The notes beneath the pieces are model-generated. The model saw nothing but the letters and a program-made list of their open reading frames with translations. It was not told the origin of the DNA and did not search any database. A stretch of DNA of 64,000 bases. Source: Streptosporangium carneum. GTDB lineage: Bacteria; Actinomycetota; Actinomycetes; Streptosporangiales; Streptosporangiaceae. The position numbers and the translations under genes were made by a program. The stretch covers positions 1,384 to 65,383 of the forward strand of contig NZ_BSEV01000013.1 of assembly GCF_027922005.1 (NCBI RefSeq), given 5' to 3'. Of the stretch, positions 34,801 to 44,400 are shown piece after piece. Position 1 is the stretch's first letter; each line of letters begins with the position of its first letter.

Positions 34801-35174
34801 TGCTGTGCCCCGGACGGCGACCCGGTCTGCTGTGCCCCGGGCGGCGAGCCCGGCTGTGTTCCGTACGGCGCTCCTGACGGCGATCCGGGTGACGCGCCGG
34901 GCCGGGGCGCGCCCGGCCACGGGGCGGGAGGATCGTCTTCCGGGTCGGAGAACCAGTCGTAGGGCGCGCCGTCGTCACCGGGCACCATCCACGGCTGGGC
35001 CGCCCCCGGCGCGGGCTCCGGCCATGCCGGAAGATCATAGAACCGGTCGTCACCTGTGATATCGGTCCGCGGCACGTGCGGCGAAGGCTGGCCGAAACTC
35101 GGCGGCGGCGTCGCCGGTGCGGCCGAACCGTCGGCTTCGCGTTCGTGCTCGGACCCGGATTCCTGGCCACGCAT
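31824..35174 (-). CDS. Proline-rich membrane protein with disulfide-type outer domain (paralogue 1)
   Basis: A protein of 1,116 residues with three parts. Residues 1 to about 860 are low complexity, built of repeated PPW(T/A)-S/G-P-x-PGEP units rich in proline, glycine and tryptophan. A single membrane helix (ILIAAVVTLVVGGTGTGAFF, about residues 880-903) follows a basic PPPRKRGN. The C-terminal domain of about 185 residues faces outside and has two cysteines 17 apart (QKCDEAAAG and QDCRRVLRAT). The same domain is in the next gene. No enzyme motif was found; a cytosolic proline-rich head on a membrane protein suggests binding to partners such as kinases or cell-division proteins. Function unknown. 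Confidence 0.75.
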   Translation of the reverse strand: MRGQESGSEHEREADGSAAPATPPPSFGQPSPHVPRTDITGDDRFYDLPAWPEPAPGAAQPWMVPGDDGAPYDWFSDPEDDPPAPWPGAPRPGASPGSPSGAPYGTQPGSPPGAQQTGSPSGAQHGAGHGAGQGPGSPPGQWPGSSAPTEPRAQGWADSPHVVPAVISWSDTPAPGEPSPPWTGGPPTSGPGRPGPGGPAPHGQPAPPPWTGSPVPDGPPAQPWSGSPTPDIPSAPPWTPPPLADAPAPPPWTGSPAPGEPPTQPWTGPTTPEGQGAPPWAGSPAPGEPSGPGWNTPPAQGEPAGQLPLPASPVPQGSAGPSWTDSPPPPMPPGASWPASAGLGHEAPSRSGEKPSGPPPSTPSPADGPAVPPWNGSTSPADPSAPPPWAAPEGQAPPSWGAPVPEGQASPPWVPPIPQGQGPPPWVPPAPAGQTAPPWSESSGDPSAQPPWTSSGPGVPSGPGVPSGPGWNAPPLPTGQPGPAWGAPPVPGGPSEARPVHDGPSGTPPWAIPSTGADRPVPAGPLQPDTPPSTAPIVPGAPPWQPPPAFTAAAAGMQVWPSSGPDAHSAPQWPAATGEPVWSDGEETTGRPGESGDVPVWPPSTVHDDAPAENTVNVRANGPAVPAPQERADLARASEPGAHTATSSAASSAGYAPSAPPSERAVHTADVTSPVEPGAYGPAPVPSAESGQAQAHAPGRHPAPAPSAGQEHAPASSPDLGHPHGPAAPPSPGTGHPSGEGPTQGAGHPPEAAQQGGSTPVAQEASSPTPASSAEQVTHASAPLSETTQRLPAPPAFLSRPAEPDAPSSLPESGDQPTPPGGIPVVSSPFPPAVGRRTQPLPAPPATSGEVVPRGPFTPPSAVVHELPPAPAAPPPRKRGNTILIAAVVTLVVGGTGTGAFFAYQSFSAKRSASAEAPIPTSEAIDPTEDPGSLPEPDPVNTEILNSEKTDPGKMTVEDAFTKKVTLAGGTFVRVKTDVTQKCDEAAAGRFASTLTGQDCRRVLRATYVDSKRKYAVTTGIAVMPSLQSAVEVDRAKNLGSNLWFRGLQGTPGSGAERVHIAGGYAAGLVWGRYIVFSYATFSDGHTPTAKEKTLGKVSGAFRDETAKVVERRVTG

Positions 35175-35278
35175 ACGTGGAAGCGTAGCGATAGCCGGAG
35201 ATCGTCACGTGGGTATGGGCGTTCCTGGCCGTATCGCCCGCCAGTTTTATCCTGGGAAACCCCCGCTTGAACCTTTGG

Positions 35279-36409
35279 TCAGGGCCGCTTACCCGTCAGT
35301 GAACGCGACTCGAGGGCGGGGGTGACGGTCGCGTCCACAGCCCCGAAAGCCGCCTGGTTCAGCTGTTTGACCTCGCTCTTCTTCGGCAGGTGCCCGTCCT
35401 TGTACTGGAACCAGACCATCACGACGTAGTGCCCGTGCCGCCACCCGCCCGCGAACGCCTCGCCCGAGCCGAGAGATTTGGTGACCTTGTCCTTACCTGG
35501 CAGCGCCTTGAGGTATTCCTTCCGGGACTTGCCGGCTCCGGCGGAGACGACCTTGGCCGCCGCGGCCGACGTCTTGAGGTTGGCGACGCCCACGGTTCCG
35601 ATGATCTTCCCGGAGGCGTCGCGGAAGCTGGCCCGCAGCAGCTGGGTGCACTTGCCGGAGGCGAGCGCCTTCTGGAGCTTGTCGCCGACCACCGCGTCCT
35701 TGCACTTCTTGTCGGTCCTGCGGACGGTCATCAGATAGCTCTGACCCTTGTAGGACACCTTCTTGCGCTTGAACATCTCACCCAGCGTCAGCGGGTGGGG
35801 GTCGGTCGCGCGGGAGGCGGCGAACCCGAACTTGCCGCCGGGGCTCTGCGGGACGACGGGGGGGGCGGACGCCTGCGCCGGCGCGCTGGCCGTACCGGAC
35901 GGCGAGGAGCCCTCCGACTTCACGAGCGCGGCCAGGCCGAATCCCGCGGCGACGAGCACGCCGAGCGCGCCCGCCACGATGAGGAGCGGCCGCCGGGAGC
36001 GCGGGCCCTCGTCGTACGGGCTCCACATCGCCCGCCGCGGCTCCTCCGGCGGCGCGGGCGGTCTGGCCGCCTCGGAGGGATCGGCGGCCCGCCCCGGGGC
36101 GGCGCTCTCGGGGGCGCGGCCGTACGGCGCGGACTCGAAGGAGCCCCGCTCCTGCGGGGGGCGGCCGTGCTGCGCGGACCCGGGGAAGGAGCCCTGCGCC
36201 TGCGGACTGTGGCCGTACGGCGCGGACTCGAAGGAGCCCTGTGGCTGCGGACTGTGGCCGTACGGCGCGGAGGCGGGGAAGGAGCCCTGCGCCTGCGGGG
36301 TGTGGCCCTGTGCTGCGGAGTCGAACCAGCGCTCGCCCTGCGCGGGTGGCACCTGCCCGTCCGGCTGGACGTACGGCTGGCGGCGCGGCGGCTCCCCCGG
36401 AAAACCCAT
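35279..36409 (-). CDS. Membrane protein with disulfide-type outer domain (paralogue 2)
   Basis: A protein of 376 residues with the same layout as the neighbouring gene in a shorter form. An N-terminal head has repeats of (Y)GHSPQxQGSF, then a basic patch, a membrane helix (LLIVAGALGVLVAAGFGLAAL, about residues 138-162) and an outer domain. It keeps the two cysteines (KKCKDAVVG and GKCTQLLRAS) and the GG-(W/Y)-x-x-G-(H/R)-Y-(V/I) patch seen in paralogue 1. The two genes are transcribed the same way, 104 bp apart, so they likely arose by duplication. Confidence 0.75.
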   Translation of the reverse strand: MGFPGEPPRRQPYVQPDGQVPPAQGERWFDSAAQGHTPQAQGSFPASAPYGHSPQPQGSFESAPYGHSPQAQGSFPGSAQHGRPPQERGSFESAPYGRAPESAAPGRAADPSEAARPPAPPEEPRRAMWSPYDEGPRSRRPLLIVAGALGVLVAAGFGLAALVKSEGSSPSGTASAPAQASAPPVVPQSPGGKFGFAASRATDPHPLTLGEMFKRKKVSYKGQSYLMTVRRTDKKCKDAVVGDKLQKALASGKCTQLLRASFRDASGKIIGTVGVANLKTSAAAAKVVSAGAGKSRKEYLKALPGKDKVTKSLGSGEAFAGGWRHGHYVVMVWFQYKDGHLPKKSEVKQLNQAAFGAVDATVTPALESRSLTGKRP

Positions 36410-36433
36410 GGGCAGAGACTATCTCTGTTCGTC

Positions 36434-36718
36434 GCGACGCCTGGCGGCGTTGGTCCGGACACCGACGCGCCCAAACCTGTTTGTTTGCAACGCCTGGCGG
36501 CGTCGCGGGCTTGGGCGCTTCCGGGTCGGTGTCTTCCCTCGTCACTCCGTCGCTGCGCTCCTGCTGTCTCACTGCGACGCTGCGCGTCGCGGGCCTGGGC
36601 GCCCCCGGGTCGGCGTCTTCCCCTCGTCACTCCGTCGCTACGCTCCTGCGTTCCTCAGTCCGGACACCGACGCGCCCAAGCCAGGCCTCAGTCCAGACAC
36701 CGACGCGCCCAAGCCTGT
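36434..36718. repeat. Cluster of dispersed palindromic repeat copies B1-B3 plus a fragment
   Basis: B1 (36434-36483) is a short form missing the centre; B2 (36484-36572) has the left side but loses its right arm; B3 (36573-36682) is nearly complete; a solo right arm is at 36683-36718. All share the GCGACGC...CGTCGCGGGC start, the CTCGTCACTCCGTCGCT core and the GACACCGACGCGCCCAAGC end with copy A at 24965. It fills the 323-bp gap downstream of the CAP-domain gene, and no other gene was seen. Confidence 0.85.
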
Positions 36719-36732
36719 TCACGGGTGATCGC

Positions 36733-37521
36733 TCAGGAGTAGCCGAAGTCCTGGGTCCACCAGGGGCCGCCCGGGCCGCCCATCACGCCGACGCCGGTCG
36801 CGGTCAGCGCGCAGTTGAGGATGTTGCCCCGGTGGCTGCTGCTCGTCAGCCAGCCGCGCACCGCCTGGGTCGCCGTGGCGAAGCCCCGCCCGATGTTCTC
36901 CGCGCCTCCGTTGCGGTAGCCCGTGGCCTCCATGCGCTGCCAGGGCGACCTGCCGTCCGGGGAGCTGTGGGAGAACAGGTCGCTGGCGGCCATCTCCGCG
37001 GAGTGGGCCCTGGCCGAGTGGACCAGCCGCCTGTCGATCCGGAACGGCGCGCAGCCCGACCGCTTCCGCTCGATGTTGACGAGCCGGACGAACTCGCTCT
37101 CCAGCGAGCTCAGGGGGGAGGCGGAGGTGCCGGCGTCCTGGCGGCCCCCGCTGTAGCCCTGGGTCTCCCCGCCGATGATGTAGCGGGGGCCGTTGTCGGC
37201 GCTGAGGTCGTCGACCGAGTGGCGGCGGGGCCGGGTGGCCTGGGGGCTGGGACGCGTGCTCGGGGTCGCGGGGGCGGCGGTCGGGCGGACGACCCTGCCG
37301 AGGGAGGGACGGCGGTCGGAGCCCTCGTTCCTGGTCGTGACGGTCTGCGTGGGCTTGGCGGGCCCGGCGTTGTTGAGGTAGATCTGGTTGGGCGCCTCCT
37401 CGTCGCGGGTTCCGCGGCCGATGAGATACCCGAGGAGCAGCACCGTCATCAGACACGCGAACAGCCCCATGCGGCGCAGGCTGGTCCGATGGGTGTCTCT
37501 GAGGTGAGTGGGCTGCCACAT
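36733..37521 (-). CDS. CAP-domain (SCP/PR1-like) membrane-anchored protein
   Basis: 262 residues. One membrane helix near the N-terminus (MGLFACLMTVLLLGYLIG, about residues 18-35), a proline/threonine/arginine-rich linker and a CAP domain from about residue 135 to the end. Visible landmarks are LESEFVRLVNIERKRSGCAP, the histidine in ARAHSAEM, the AENIGRG block, SSSHRGNILNC and the final WWTQDFGYS. Two cysteines probably pair. Bacterial CAP proteins are extracellular; ligand unknown. It is divergent from rplM. Confidence 0.88.
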   Translation of the reverse strand: MWQPTHLRDTHRTSLRRMGLFACLMTVLLLGYLIGRGTRDEEAPNQIYLNNAGPAKPTQTVTTRNEGSDRRPSLGRVVRPTAAPATPSTRPSPQATRPRRHSVDDLSADNGPRYIIGGETQGYSGGRQDAGTSASPLSSLESEFVRLVNIERKRSGCAPFRIDRRLVHSARAHSAEMAASDLFSHSSPDGRSPWQRMEATGYRNGGAENIGRGFATATQAVRGWLTSSSHRGNILNCALTATGVGVMGGPGGPWWTQDFGYS

Positions 37522-37889
37522 TCCGCTGCCAAAGATAGAGATGTTTGTGGTGGGGAAGAAGAGAATGTCGAGAACGTGTCGGAACCGTTCTGTGAAGGTT
37601 GGGAGCGGGCGAGGCGTGGCGGTCCCCTGACGGTCTCCGCTGCCGGTAAACTGCTCGGGGACACCGGTGGAGAGCCGCGTCTTTTTGACCCGCGCTCACT
37701 TCCGTCGGTATGCTCCTAGTTCGTTGTGTGCGAATTGGTCTCCTCCGCAGACCGATGCGCGGCGCGTCCGGCGTCATCTCCTGAGTCATGGGAGACGGAA
37801 GGTCCGGGCTGTCGTGTGCCCGCACCTACCGACCATGTTGCTGTCATCTCCGACAGCGCCGAAGACGCGAGCAAAGAAGGCATACGACC
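37522..37889. other. Divergent region between CAP gene and rplM
   Basis: This 368-bp gap holds the start region of the minus-strand CAP gene and, on the plus strand, the rplM promoter at 37685-37714 followed by a leader of about 170 bases. A long leader before rplM could carry L13 autoregulation, but I cannot show a structure for it. No further gene was seen. Confidence 0.5.
37685..37714 (+). promoter_or_regulatory. Promoter of rplM-rpsI
   Basis: -35 TTGACC (37685-37690) and -10 TATGCT (37709-37714), 18-bp spacer, in the right place for rplM. Both boxes are close to the vegetative consensus. Confidence 0.6.
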
Positions 37890-38333
37890 GTGCGCACGTA
37901 CACACCCAAGCCTGCCGAAGTCGAGCGTCAGTGGCACATCATCGACGCCACCGACATCGTGCTTGGCCGGCTGGCCAGCCACGTCGCGATCCTGCTTCGC
38001 GGTAAGCACAAGCCGATCTTCGCCAACCACGTCGACACCGGTGACTTCGTCGTCATCATCAACGCCGACAAGGTCGCCCTGACCGGCAACAAGCTTGAGC
38101 AGAAGAAGGCGTACCGTCACTCGGGCTACCCCGGTGGTCTGCGTTCGGTGACCTACGGCGAGCTCATGGAGAAGCGTCCGGACCGCGCCATCGAGAAGGC
38201 CGTCAAGGGCATGCTCCCCAAGAACGCCCTCGGCCGGAAGATGATCAAGAAGCTCAAGGTCTACGCGGGCTCTGAGCACCCGCACCAGGCCCAGCAGCCG
38301 GTGCCCTTCGAGCTCACCCAGATCGCCCAGTAG
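37890..38333 (+). CDS. rplM: 50S ribosomal protein L13
   Basis: L13 (147 residues). The GTG at 37890 gives [20 protein letters not shown], the normal start; an upstream in-frame ATG adds an unrelated basic stretch and was rejected. Motifs [20 protein letters not shown] and [19 protein letters not shown] are conserved. Confidence 0.97.
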   Translation: MRTYTPKPAEVERQWHIIDATDIVLGRLASHVAILLRGKHKPIFANHVDTGDFVVIINADKVALTGNKLEQKKAYRHSGYPGGLRSVTYGELMEKRPDRAIEKAVKGMLPKNALGRKMIKKLKVYAGSEHPHQAQQPVPFELTQIAQ

Positions 38334-38402
38334 CCACCAGCTGCTTATCGCCAGCAGCGTTGGCCGACGGCCGACGCCGAGTAGGAAAGTAAGAGGAGAA
38401 CC

Positions 38403-38924
38403 GTGGCTGAGCCCACCGGTGTCGAGACGCCCGTCGAGGGCGAGCAGGAAACGTATTCCGCGGAGGAGTTCCCCTCCGAGTACACCTCCGAGTCCACTGC
38501 CAGCGGCGAGGCCGCCGTCCGTAAGCCCGTCACCACGGGCAACTCCTACGGCACGGGTCGTCGCAAGGAGGCCGTCGCCCGCGTGCGCATCGTGCCGGGC
38601 ACCGGCAAGTGGACGATCAACGGTCGTCCGCTCGACGTCTACTTCCCGAACAAGGTCCACCAGCAGATCGTCAACGAGCCTTTCGTGACGCTCGGCGCCG
38701 AGGACCAGTTCGACGTCATCGCCCGCATCGACGGCGGCGGCGTGACCGGCCAGGCCGGTGCCCTGCGCATGGGCCTCGCCCGCGCGCTCGCCATCCTGGA
38801 CGTCGAGGTCAACCGCGCCCCGCTGAAGAAGGCCGGCTTCCTGACCCGTGACGCCCGCGCCACCGAGCGCAAGAAGTACGGTCTCAAGAAGGCCCGCAAG
38901 GCTCCGCAGTACAGCAAGCGTTAA
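38403..38924 (+). CDS. rpsI: 30S ribosomal protein S9
   Basis: S9 (173 residues). It has an N-terminal acidic extension of about 45 residues, typical of actinobacteria, then the core with [18 protein letters not shown] and the C-terminal tail ending KAPQYSKR, whose last arginine contacts P-site tRNA. It starts with GTG. glmM begins one base after its stop. Confidence 0.97.
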   Translation: MAEPTGVETPVEGEQETYSAEEFPSEYTSESTASGEAAVRKPVTTGNSYGTGRRKEAVARVRIVPGTGKWTINGRPLDVYFPNKVHQQIVNEPFVTLGAEDQFDVIARIDGGGVTGQAGALRMGLARALAILDVEVNRAPLKKAGFLTRDARATERKKYGLKKARKAPQYSKR

Positions 38925-38925
38925 G

Positions 38926-40281
38926 TTGGGGCGCCTTTTCGGCACCGACGGGGTACGTGGGGTCGCAGGGAGCGACCTCACGGCCGAGCTCGCCATGGAC
39001 CTGTCCGTGGCGGCCGCTCATGTCCTCGGCGATGCCGGGGCGTTCAATGCCAGCGTCGGGCGGCGAGGCCGCCCGGTCGCCGTCGTGGGCCGGGACCCGC
39101 GGGCTTCAGGAGAGTTCCTGGAGGCTGCCGTGGTCGCCGGCCTTGCGTCGTCTGGCGTGGATGTTCTCCGGCTCGGCGTGCTGCCCACCCCGGCGGTCGC
39201 ATACCTGACCACGGCTCTCGGAGCCGACATGGGCGTGATGATCTCCGCCTCCCACAACCCCGCCCCGGACAACGGGATCAAGTTCCTCACCCGAGGCGGC
39301 TACAAGCTGCCCGACACGGTGGAGAACGAGATCGAGCAGCGGCTCGACGAGAAGTGGGAGCGCCCTGTCGGCGCTTCGGTCGGCCGCGTGCGCGAGGCGT
39401 ACGGCGAAGCAGACCGTTACGTCTCCCATGTGCTGTCCACCGTCTCCGGTCGTCTGGACGGCCTGAACGTCGTCCTCGACTGCGCGAACGGAGCCGCCCA
39501 CATGGTGGCCCCCGAGGCGCTGAGGAGGGCGGGGGCCACGGTCGAGACCATCGGCGCCCGTCCGGACGGTCTCAACATCAACGCCGGGTGCGGCTCGACC
39601 CACCTGGACAAACTCCAGCAGGTCGTGATCTCCCGCGGCGCGGACGTCGGGATCGCCTACGACGGGGACGCCGACCGCTGCCTCGCGGTCTCGCACACCG
39701 GCGAGGTGATCGACGGCGACCAGATCATGGCGGTGCTCGCCACGGCGATGCACGCCGAGGGGAAGCTGGCGGGCTCGACCGTGGCCGCCACGGTCATGTC
39801 CAACCTGGGCTTCAAGATCGCGATGCGGAACGCCGGCATCGACGTGATCGAGACCGCCGTCGGCGACCGCTACGTGCTGGAGGCCATGAGGGCCGGGGGC
39901 TACAACCTCGGTGGGGAGCAGTCGGGCCACGTGCTGCTGCTCGACCACGCCACCACCGGTGACGGCCTGCTGACCTCGCTCCACCTGCTGTCGGTCGTCG
40001 CCCGCGAGGGCAGGTCGCTGGCGGAGCTGGCCTCGGTGATGACCCGGCTGCCGCAGATCCTGGTCAACGTCAAAGATGTGGACCGTGCTAAAGCCTCGGT
40101 TCCCGAGCTGTCCGCGGCGGTCGCCGCGGTCGAGTCGGAGCTCGGGGAGACGGGGCGGGTGCTGATCCGTCCCAGCGGGACCGAACCCATGATCCGCGTC
40201 ATGGTCGAGGCCTCCTCCGCCGAGCAGGCCGAACGGATGGCGGGCCACCTGGCCGAGGTCGTCCGCACCGCCTGCGTCTGA
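38926..40281 (+). CDS. glmM: Phosphoglucosamine mutase
   Basis: GlmM (451 residues) converts glucosamine-6-phosphate to glucosamine-1-phosphate for peptidoglycan precursors. The only sensible start is TTG at 38926, giving the family N-terminus [12 protein letters not shown], one base after the rpsI stop. The catalytic serine is about S109 in [15 protein letters not shown]; the metal loop is [10 protein letters not shown], and [12 protein letters not shown] binds the sugar phosphate. The TTG start suggests low, coupled translation from rpsI. Confidence 0.95.
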   Translation: MGRLFGTDGVRGVAGSDLTAELAMDLSVAAAHVLGDAGAFNASVGRRGRPVAVVGRDPRASGEFLEAAVVAGLASSGVDVLRLGVLPTPAVAYLTTALGADMGVMISASHNPAPDNGIKFLTRGGYKLPDTVENEIEQRLDEKWERPVGASVGRVREAYGEADRYVSHVLSTVSGRLDGLNVVLDCANGAAHMVAPEALRRAGATVETIGARPDGLNINAGCGSTHLDKLQQVVISRGADVGIAYDGDADRCLAVSHTGEVIDGDQIMAVLATAMHAEGKLAGSTVAATVMSNLGFKIAMRNAGIDVIETAVGDRYVLEAMRAGGYNLGGEQSGHVLLLDHATTGDGLLTSLHLLSVVAREGRSLAELASVMTRLPQILVNVKDVDRAKASVPELSAAVAAVESELGETGRVLIRPSGTEPMIRVMVEASSAEQAERMAGHLAEVVRTACV

Positions 40282-40296
40282 AGGCGGTTCTCCGCC

Positions 40297-40321
40297 GCCC
40301 GGCGTGCCTCGCACGCCGGGC
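40297..40321 (+). terminator. Terminator after glmM
   Basis: A perfect 11-bp stem (40297-40307 with 40311-40321) with a three-base CTC loop, sixteen bases after the glmM stop. Confidence 0.7.
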
Positions 40322-40372
40322 CGTCGGCGTACCCGATTACCCCGTTGACGCCACGCCGAACCTTCGCATTCG

Positions 40373-40401
40373 TTGACACTCCAGGTAGTTGATCAGAAAC
40401 T
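40373..40401 (+). promoter_or_regulatory. Possible promoter of the surface operon
   Basis: A consensus -35 TTGACA (40373-40378) is followed after 17 bases by GAAACT (40396-40401), a weak -10. A second -35-like TTGACG lies at 40345. The position, 48 bases before the first gene, is right. Confidence 0.4.
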
Positions 40402-40448
40402 CTCAGTGATCGTCGTGAGGCTTCCTGCTGGGAGGGACGCCGCTGGGA

Positions 40449-41447
40449 GTGGATGTGGAGTCATGGCGTCCGGAGGTGATCCGCCGCAGCCGGTTCACGG
40501 GTGTGGTCGGTTCCTGGCTGGTCGCCGTGTGCCTGTCCTGGGCGGCGGCGCAGGACGTCGATGCGGCTCCCGCTCCCGAACCGGGTTTCTCCCTGTCGGT
40601 GAGCCCGACCAAGCTCGTCGTCCCCCCGGAGCAGCTCGATGCCGAGCAGACGTTCCGGGTCACGAACGGCGGGGACGCGCCGGTCGACGTCCACGTCGAC
40701 AGGTCGGACTTCACGGCGGACGACAGCGGCGCGCTGGTCCTGCGGGAGCGGGCGCCCTACTCGGCGTCGACCTGGATCACCGCGGTCCCCGAGCGACTCA
40801 GGCTGCCTCCCGGGACGACCGGGGAGGTCAGGGTCAGGATCGCCGTCCCCGGCCATCCGGAACCCGGTGACCACCACGTCGCCCTGGTCTTCAAGGCGGT
40901 CGCCGGGCAGCGAAGCGGCACCGTCACGATCAATCGGGGAATCGGCGTGCCTTTGTACATCGGTGTTCCCGGCCACGCCGACGACTCGGCCGAGGTGACG
41001 GACCTGCGCGCGCCCGGCTTCGTGACGGGAGGGCCCGTGCCTCTCACCGCGGGCGTCCGCAACACGGGAACGGCGCACCGCGACTTCCGCGCGGTCGACC
41101 GGCTGAACGCGTCGATCGACGGGACCGCCGTCCCGTTCCCCGGGTTCACCGGGACCGCTGTCCCGTTCCCCGGGTTCACCGTGACGCGCGGCGCGACCCG
41201 CGAGGTCACCGCGCTGTGGGACCCGCCGCTGATGTGCGTCTGCCAGGCGACGGTCGCGGTCGCGGACGGTTCCGCCCGAGCCGTGACAAGGACGATCGTG
41301 GTGTTCCCCGTCCATCTCCTCGCGGCCCTTCTCGCCGCGCTCGCGCTGGCGTTCCTGCTCGTCCGCTCGGCACTGCGCGGCCACAGAGCCCGCCTCCTCG
41401 CCCTCGCGGGCGTGACGGGTCCTGCCCACGGAGGCGGCGATGACTGA
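40449..41447 (+). CDS. WxL-binding-like (DUF916-type) membrane protein
   Basis: A protein of 332 residues: signal peptide (GVVGSWLVAVCLSWAAAQDVDA), a beta domain starting PGFSLSVSPTKLVVPPEQ with the pattern of the WxL-interacting protein peptidoglycan-binding domain, a second beta domain (about residues 180-280), then a C-terminal membrane helix (LLAALLAALALAFLLV) and a basic tail. A 30-bp tandem duplication (41121-41180, one mismatch) doubles the peptide GTAVPFPGFT. GTG 40455 is an alternative start with a better ribosome binding site. It overlaps the giant gene by 8 bases, so they are coupled. Confidence 0.75.
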   Translation: MDVESWRPEVIRRSRFTGVVGSWLVAVCLSWAAAQDVDAAPAPEPGFSLSVSPTKLVVPPEQLDAEQTFRVTNGGDAPVDVHVDRSDFTADDSGALVLRERAPYSASTWITAVPERLRLPPGTTGEVRVRIAVPGHPEPGDHHVALVFKAVAGQRSGTVTINRGIGVPLYIGVPGHADDSAEVTDLRAPGFVTGGPVPLTAGVRNTGTAHRDFRAVDRLNASIDGTAVPFPGFTGTAVPFPGFTVTRGATREVTALWDPPLMCVCQATVAVADGSARAVTRTIVVFPVHLLAALLAALALAFLLVRSALRGHRARLLALAGVTGPAHGGGDD

Positions 41448-44400
41448 CGGAGCCCGCCGGGGAACGAGGCCGGCGAGCGGCCGCGGAGAGGCGGGACCGG
41501 CGCGTCCCGGCAGGCATGCGGCCAGGAGGGAACGGACGCCCAGGGGCGGCAGGACGGTCGCCCGGGTCCTGGTCCTCGCCCTGTCGGTCTCCACACTGAC
41601 CGGGACCTCGGGTACGCCGACGCCCGCGTCCGCGGCCGGGACCACCGTGTTCGACCAGACGTTCCGCAACAACACCGCCGACGGCACCGGCAGCGTGGTG
41701 CTGCCCGCGCTGCCGAGCGGCCTGGGCGGGTCGAACACGGCGTGCCTGACAGCCTCGGGCAACACCAGCACCGGCGTGCTGAGGAGCTGCAGCAGCACGA
41801 ACGACACGACGGGCTCCGGGAAGCTGCGGCTGACGAACGCGACGACCAACAAGCTGGGCGGGGTCTTCGGCGCGACCAGCGTGCCGACCGCGCAGGGGTT
41901 GGACGTGACGTTCAACACCTACCAGTACGGCGGGAACGGGGCGGACGGCATCGCCTTCGTGCTGGCGGCGGTCGACCCGACCAACCCGGTCTCCCCGGCC
42001 AACATCGGTCCGACGGGCGGCTCACTCGGCTACTCCGCGGCGGGCACCAGCGGTTTCAACGGCCTGGCCTACGGCTACCTCGGCGTCGGCCTCGACGTCT
42101 ACGGCAACTTCAGCAACAGCTCCTACCAGGGCACCGGCTGCACCAACCCCGCCTACATCAGCACGAGCGGCACGGTGCCGGGCCAGGTCGTCGTCAGAGG
42201 GCCAGGACAGGGTCTCGCCGGCTACTGCGCGCTCAACAGCACCGCCACCTCCACATCCTCCTCCGCGCTCTCGCTGCGGGCGAGCACCCGCAGGTCGGTG
42301 CCGGTCGAGGTCGCCATCAACCCCAGCACCGTGGTCATCACCACCCCTTCAGGGCTGTCGGTCCCCGCGAAGAGCTACCGGGTGTCGGTCACCCCGATCG
42401 GCGGCACGGCCAGGACGCTGCAGGGCTCGCTCCCCTCGGTGACGTCCGGACTCTTCCCGTCGAGCTGGCTCGACGCCTCCGGGGTCCCCAAGCAGCTCGC
42501 GTTCGGCTGGGTGGCCTCGACCGGAGGGTCGACCGACTTCCACGAGATCGACAACGTCGCCGTCACCACGCTCAACGCGGTTCCCGAGCTGAGCGTCGCG
42601 CAGACCAGCTACAACGCCACGACGCCGGCGGCGGGCGACCCGGTGACCTACACCGTCACGGCCGGCGTGGGCAGCGCGGTCAGCGAGACCTCCCCGATCT
42701 CGGTCACCGAGACCCTGCCCGCGGGGGTGGTGCCCGTGGGCGCGTACGGCACGGGCTGGGTCTGCGCCGCCCCCTCGGGGCAGTCCGTCACCTGCACCAA
42801 CGGCAACACCCCCTTCGCGGCGGGCTCCTCGCTGCCGCCGATCACCGTGGTCGGCATCGTCACCGGCGGCAGCGTCACGCCGACGCTGATCCGCACCTCG
42901 TCGGTCGCCACGGCGTCGGCGAGCGACGCCAACCCCGGCTACTCGTCGTCGACGACCGCGGGCACCCTGCCGAGCACGCCCAGCGGCATCACGCTGAGCT
43001 CGACCACGGGCTCGATCTCCGGGGGCAACACCGTCACCGTGAGCGGGTCGAACATCGGCAACGCCACCGCCATCGAGATCGGCACCGTCGCCGAGCAGCA
43101 GGCGGGCACCCCCGTGGTGCTGCTGCCCTGCGCCACCGGCGTCACCACCGGCTGCTTCACGATCAACGGCAACGGCACGCTCACCATCCCGTCGATGCCC
43201 TCCCGGGCCAGCAACACGGCGGTCAGGGTCACCGTCGTCACCCAGGGACTCGCCGCCTACGCCGCCTACACCTACGCCAGCTCGCCCGCCGCCCCCACAG
43301 CCCCCACGGCGACCGCCGGGGTGACCGGCGCCACGGTGACCTGGACCGCGCCGAGCGGCAACGGCAGCGCCATCACGAGCTACGTCGTCACGCCGTACAA
43401 GGACGGCGTGGCCCAGACGCCGATCACCTACGACGCCTCCGCGACCACGCGGACGCTGACCGGGCTGACCGCGGGCTCCTCCTACACCTTCACCGTGACC
43501 GCGGTGAACGCCTTCGGCACCGGTACGGCCAGTCCGGCGTCCACGGCCGTCGTCCCCTACAACGTGCCGGGCAAGCCGACGATCACCACGGTCACCGCGG
43601 GCGACGCCACGGCGACGATGACCTGGACCGCGCCGGGCAACAACGGCAGCGCCATCACCGGCTACGTCGTCACGCCGTACCTCAACGGCGTCGCGCAGAC
43701 GCCCCAGACGTTCAGCGGCACGGCGACCACCCAGACCCTCACCGGGCTCACCCCGGGCGCGACCTACACCTTCACCGTCGCCGCCCAGAACGCCGCGGGC
43801 ACCGGCGCCGCCTCCGCCCCGTCCGCCTCGGTCGTCCCCAACGCCCTGCCGAGCCTGAACCTCCCCGCCCCGCCGGCGGGAGAGGTCGGGGCGGCCTACG
43901 GCGTCACGCTGGCGGTGACCGGCGGCACGTCGCCGTACACCTGGTCGATCAGCGGCGGAACGCTTCCGGCGGGGCTGACGCTCAACGCCTCGACGGGCGT
44001 GCTGTCCGGCACGCCGACCGCCTCGGGCACCTACTCCTTCACCGTGAAGGTGACCGACGCCGTCAACCAGAGCGCCACCCAGGCGGTCACCCTCACCATC
44101 GCGCCCCCGCCGTCGTTCTCCTTCTCCGCCCCACCGGCGGGGGAGGTCGGGGTGGCCTACGGCGTCACGCTGGCGGTGACCGGCGGCACCGCGCCGTACA
44201 CCTGGTCGGTCGCGGCGGGCACCCTGCCGCCGGGGCTGACGCTCAACGCCTCGACGGGCGTGCTGTCCGGCACGCCGACCGCCTCGGGCACCTACTCCTT
44301 CACGGCGAAGGTGACCGACGCCCTGAACCAGACCGCGACCAGGACCGTCACCGTCACCGTCGCGGCCCAGCCGTCGTTCTCCTTCTCCGCCCCGCCCGCG

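Noticed and set aside
32542..35170. Several long frames in both strands over the proline-rich gene
   Set aside because: Proline, glycine and arginine codons keep all frames open; only the minus frame ends in a membrane helix and a domain shared with the neighbour.
37788..37889. An N-terminal extension of L13
   Set aside because: A cysteine- and arginine-rich piece without family support; the GTG at 37890 gives the normal start.
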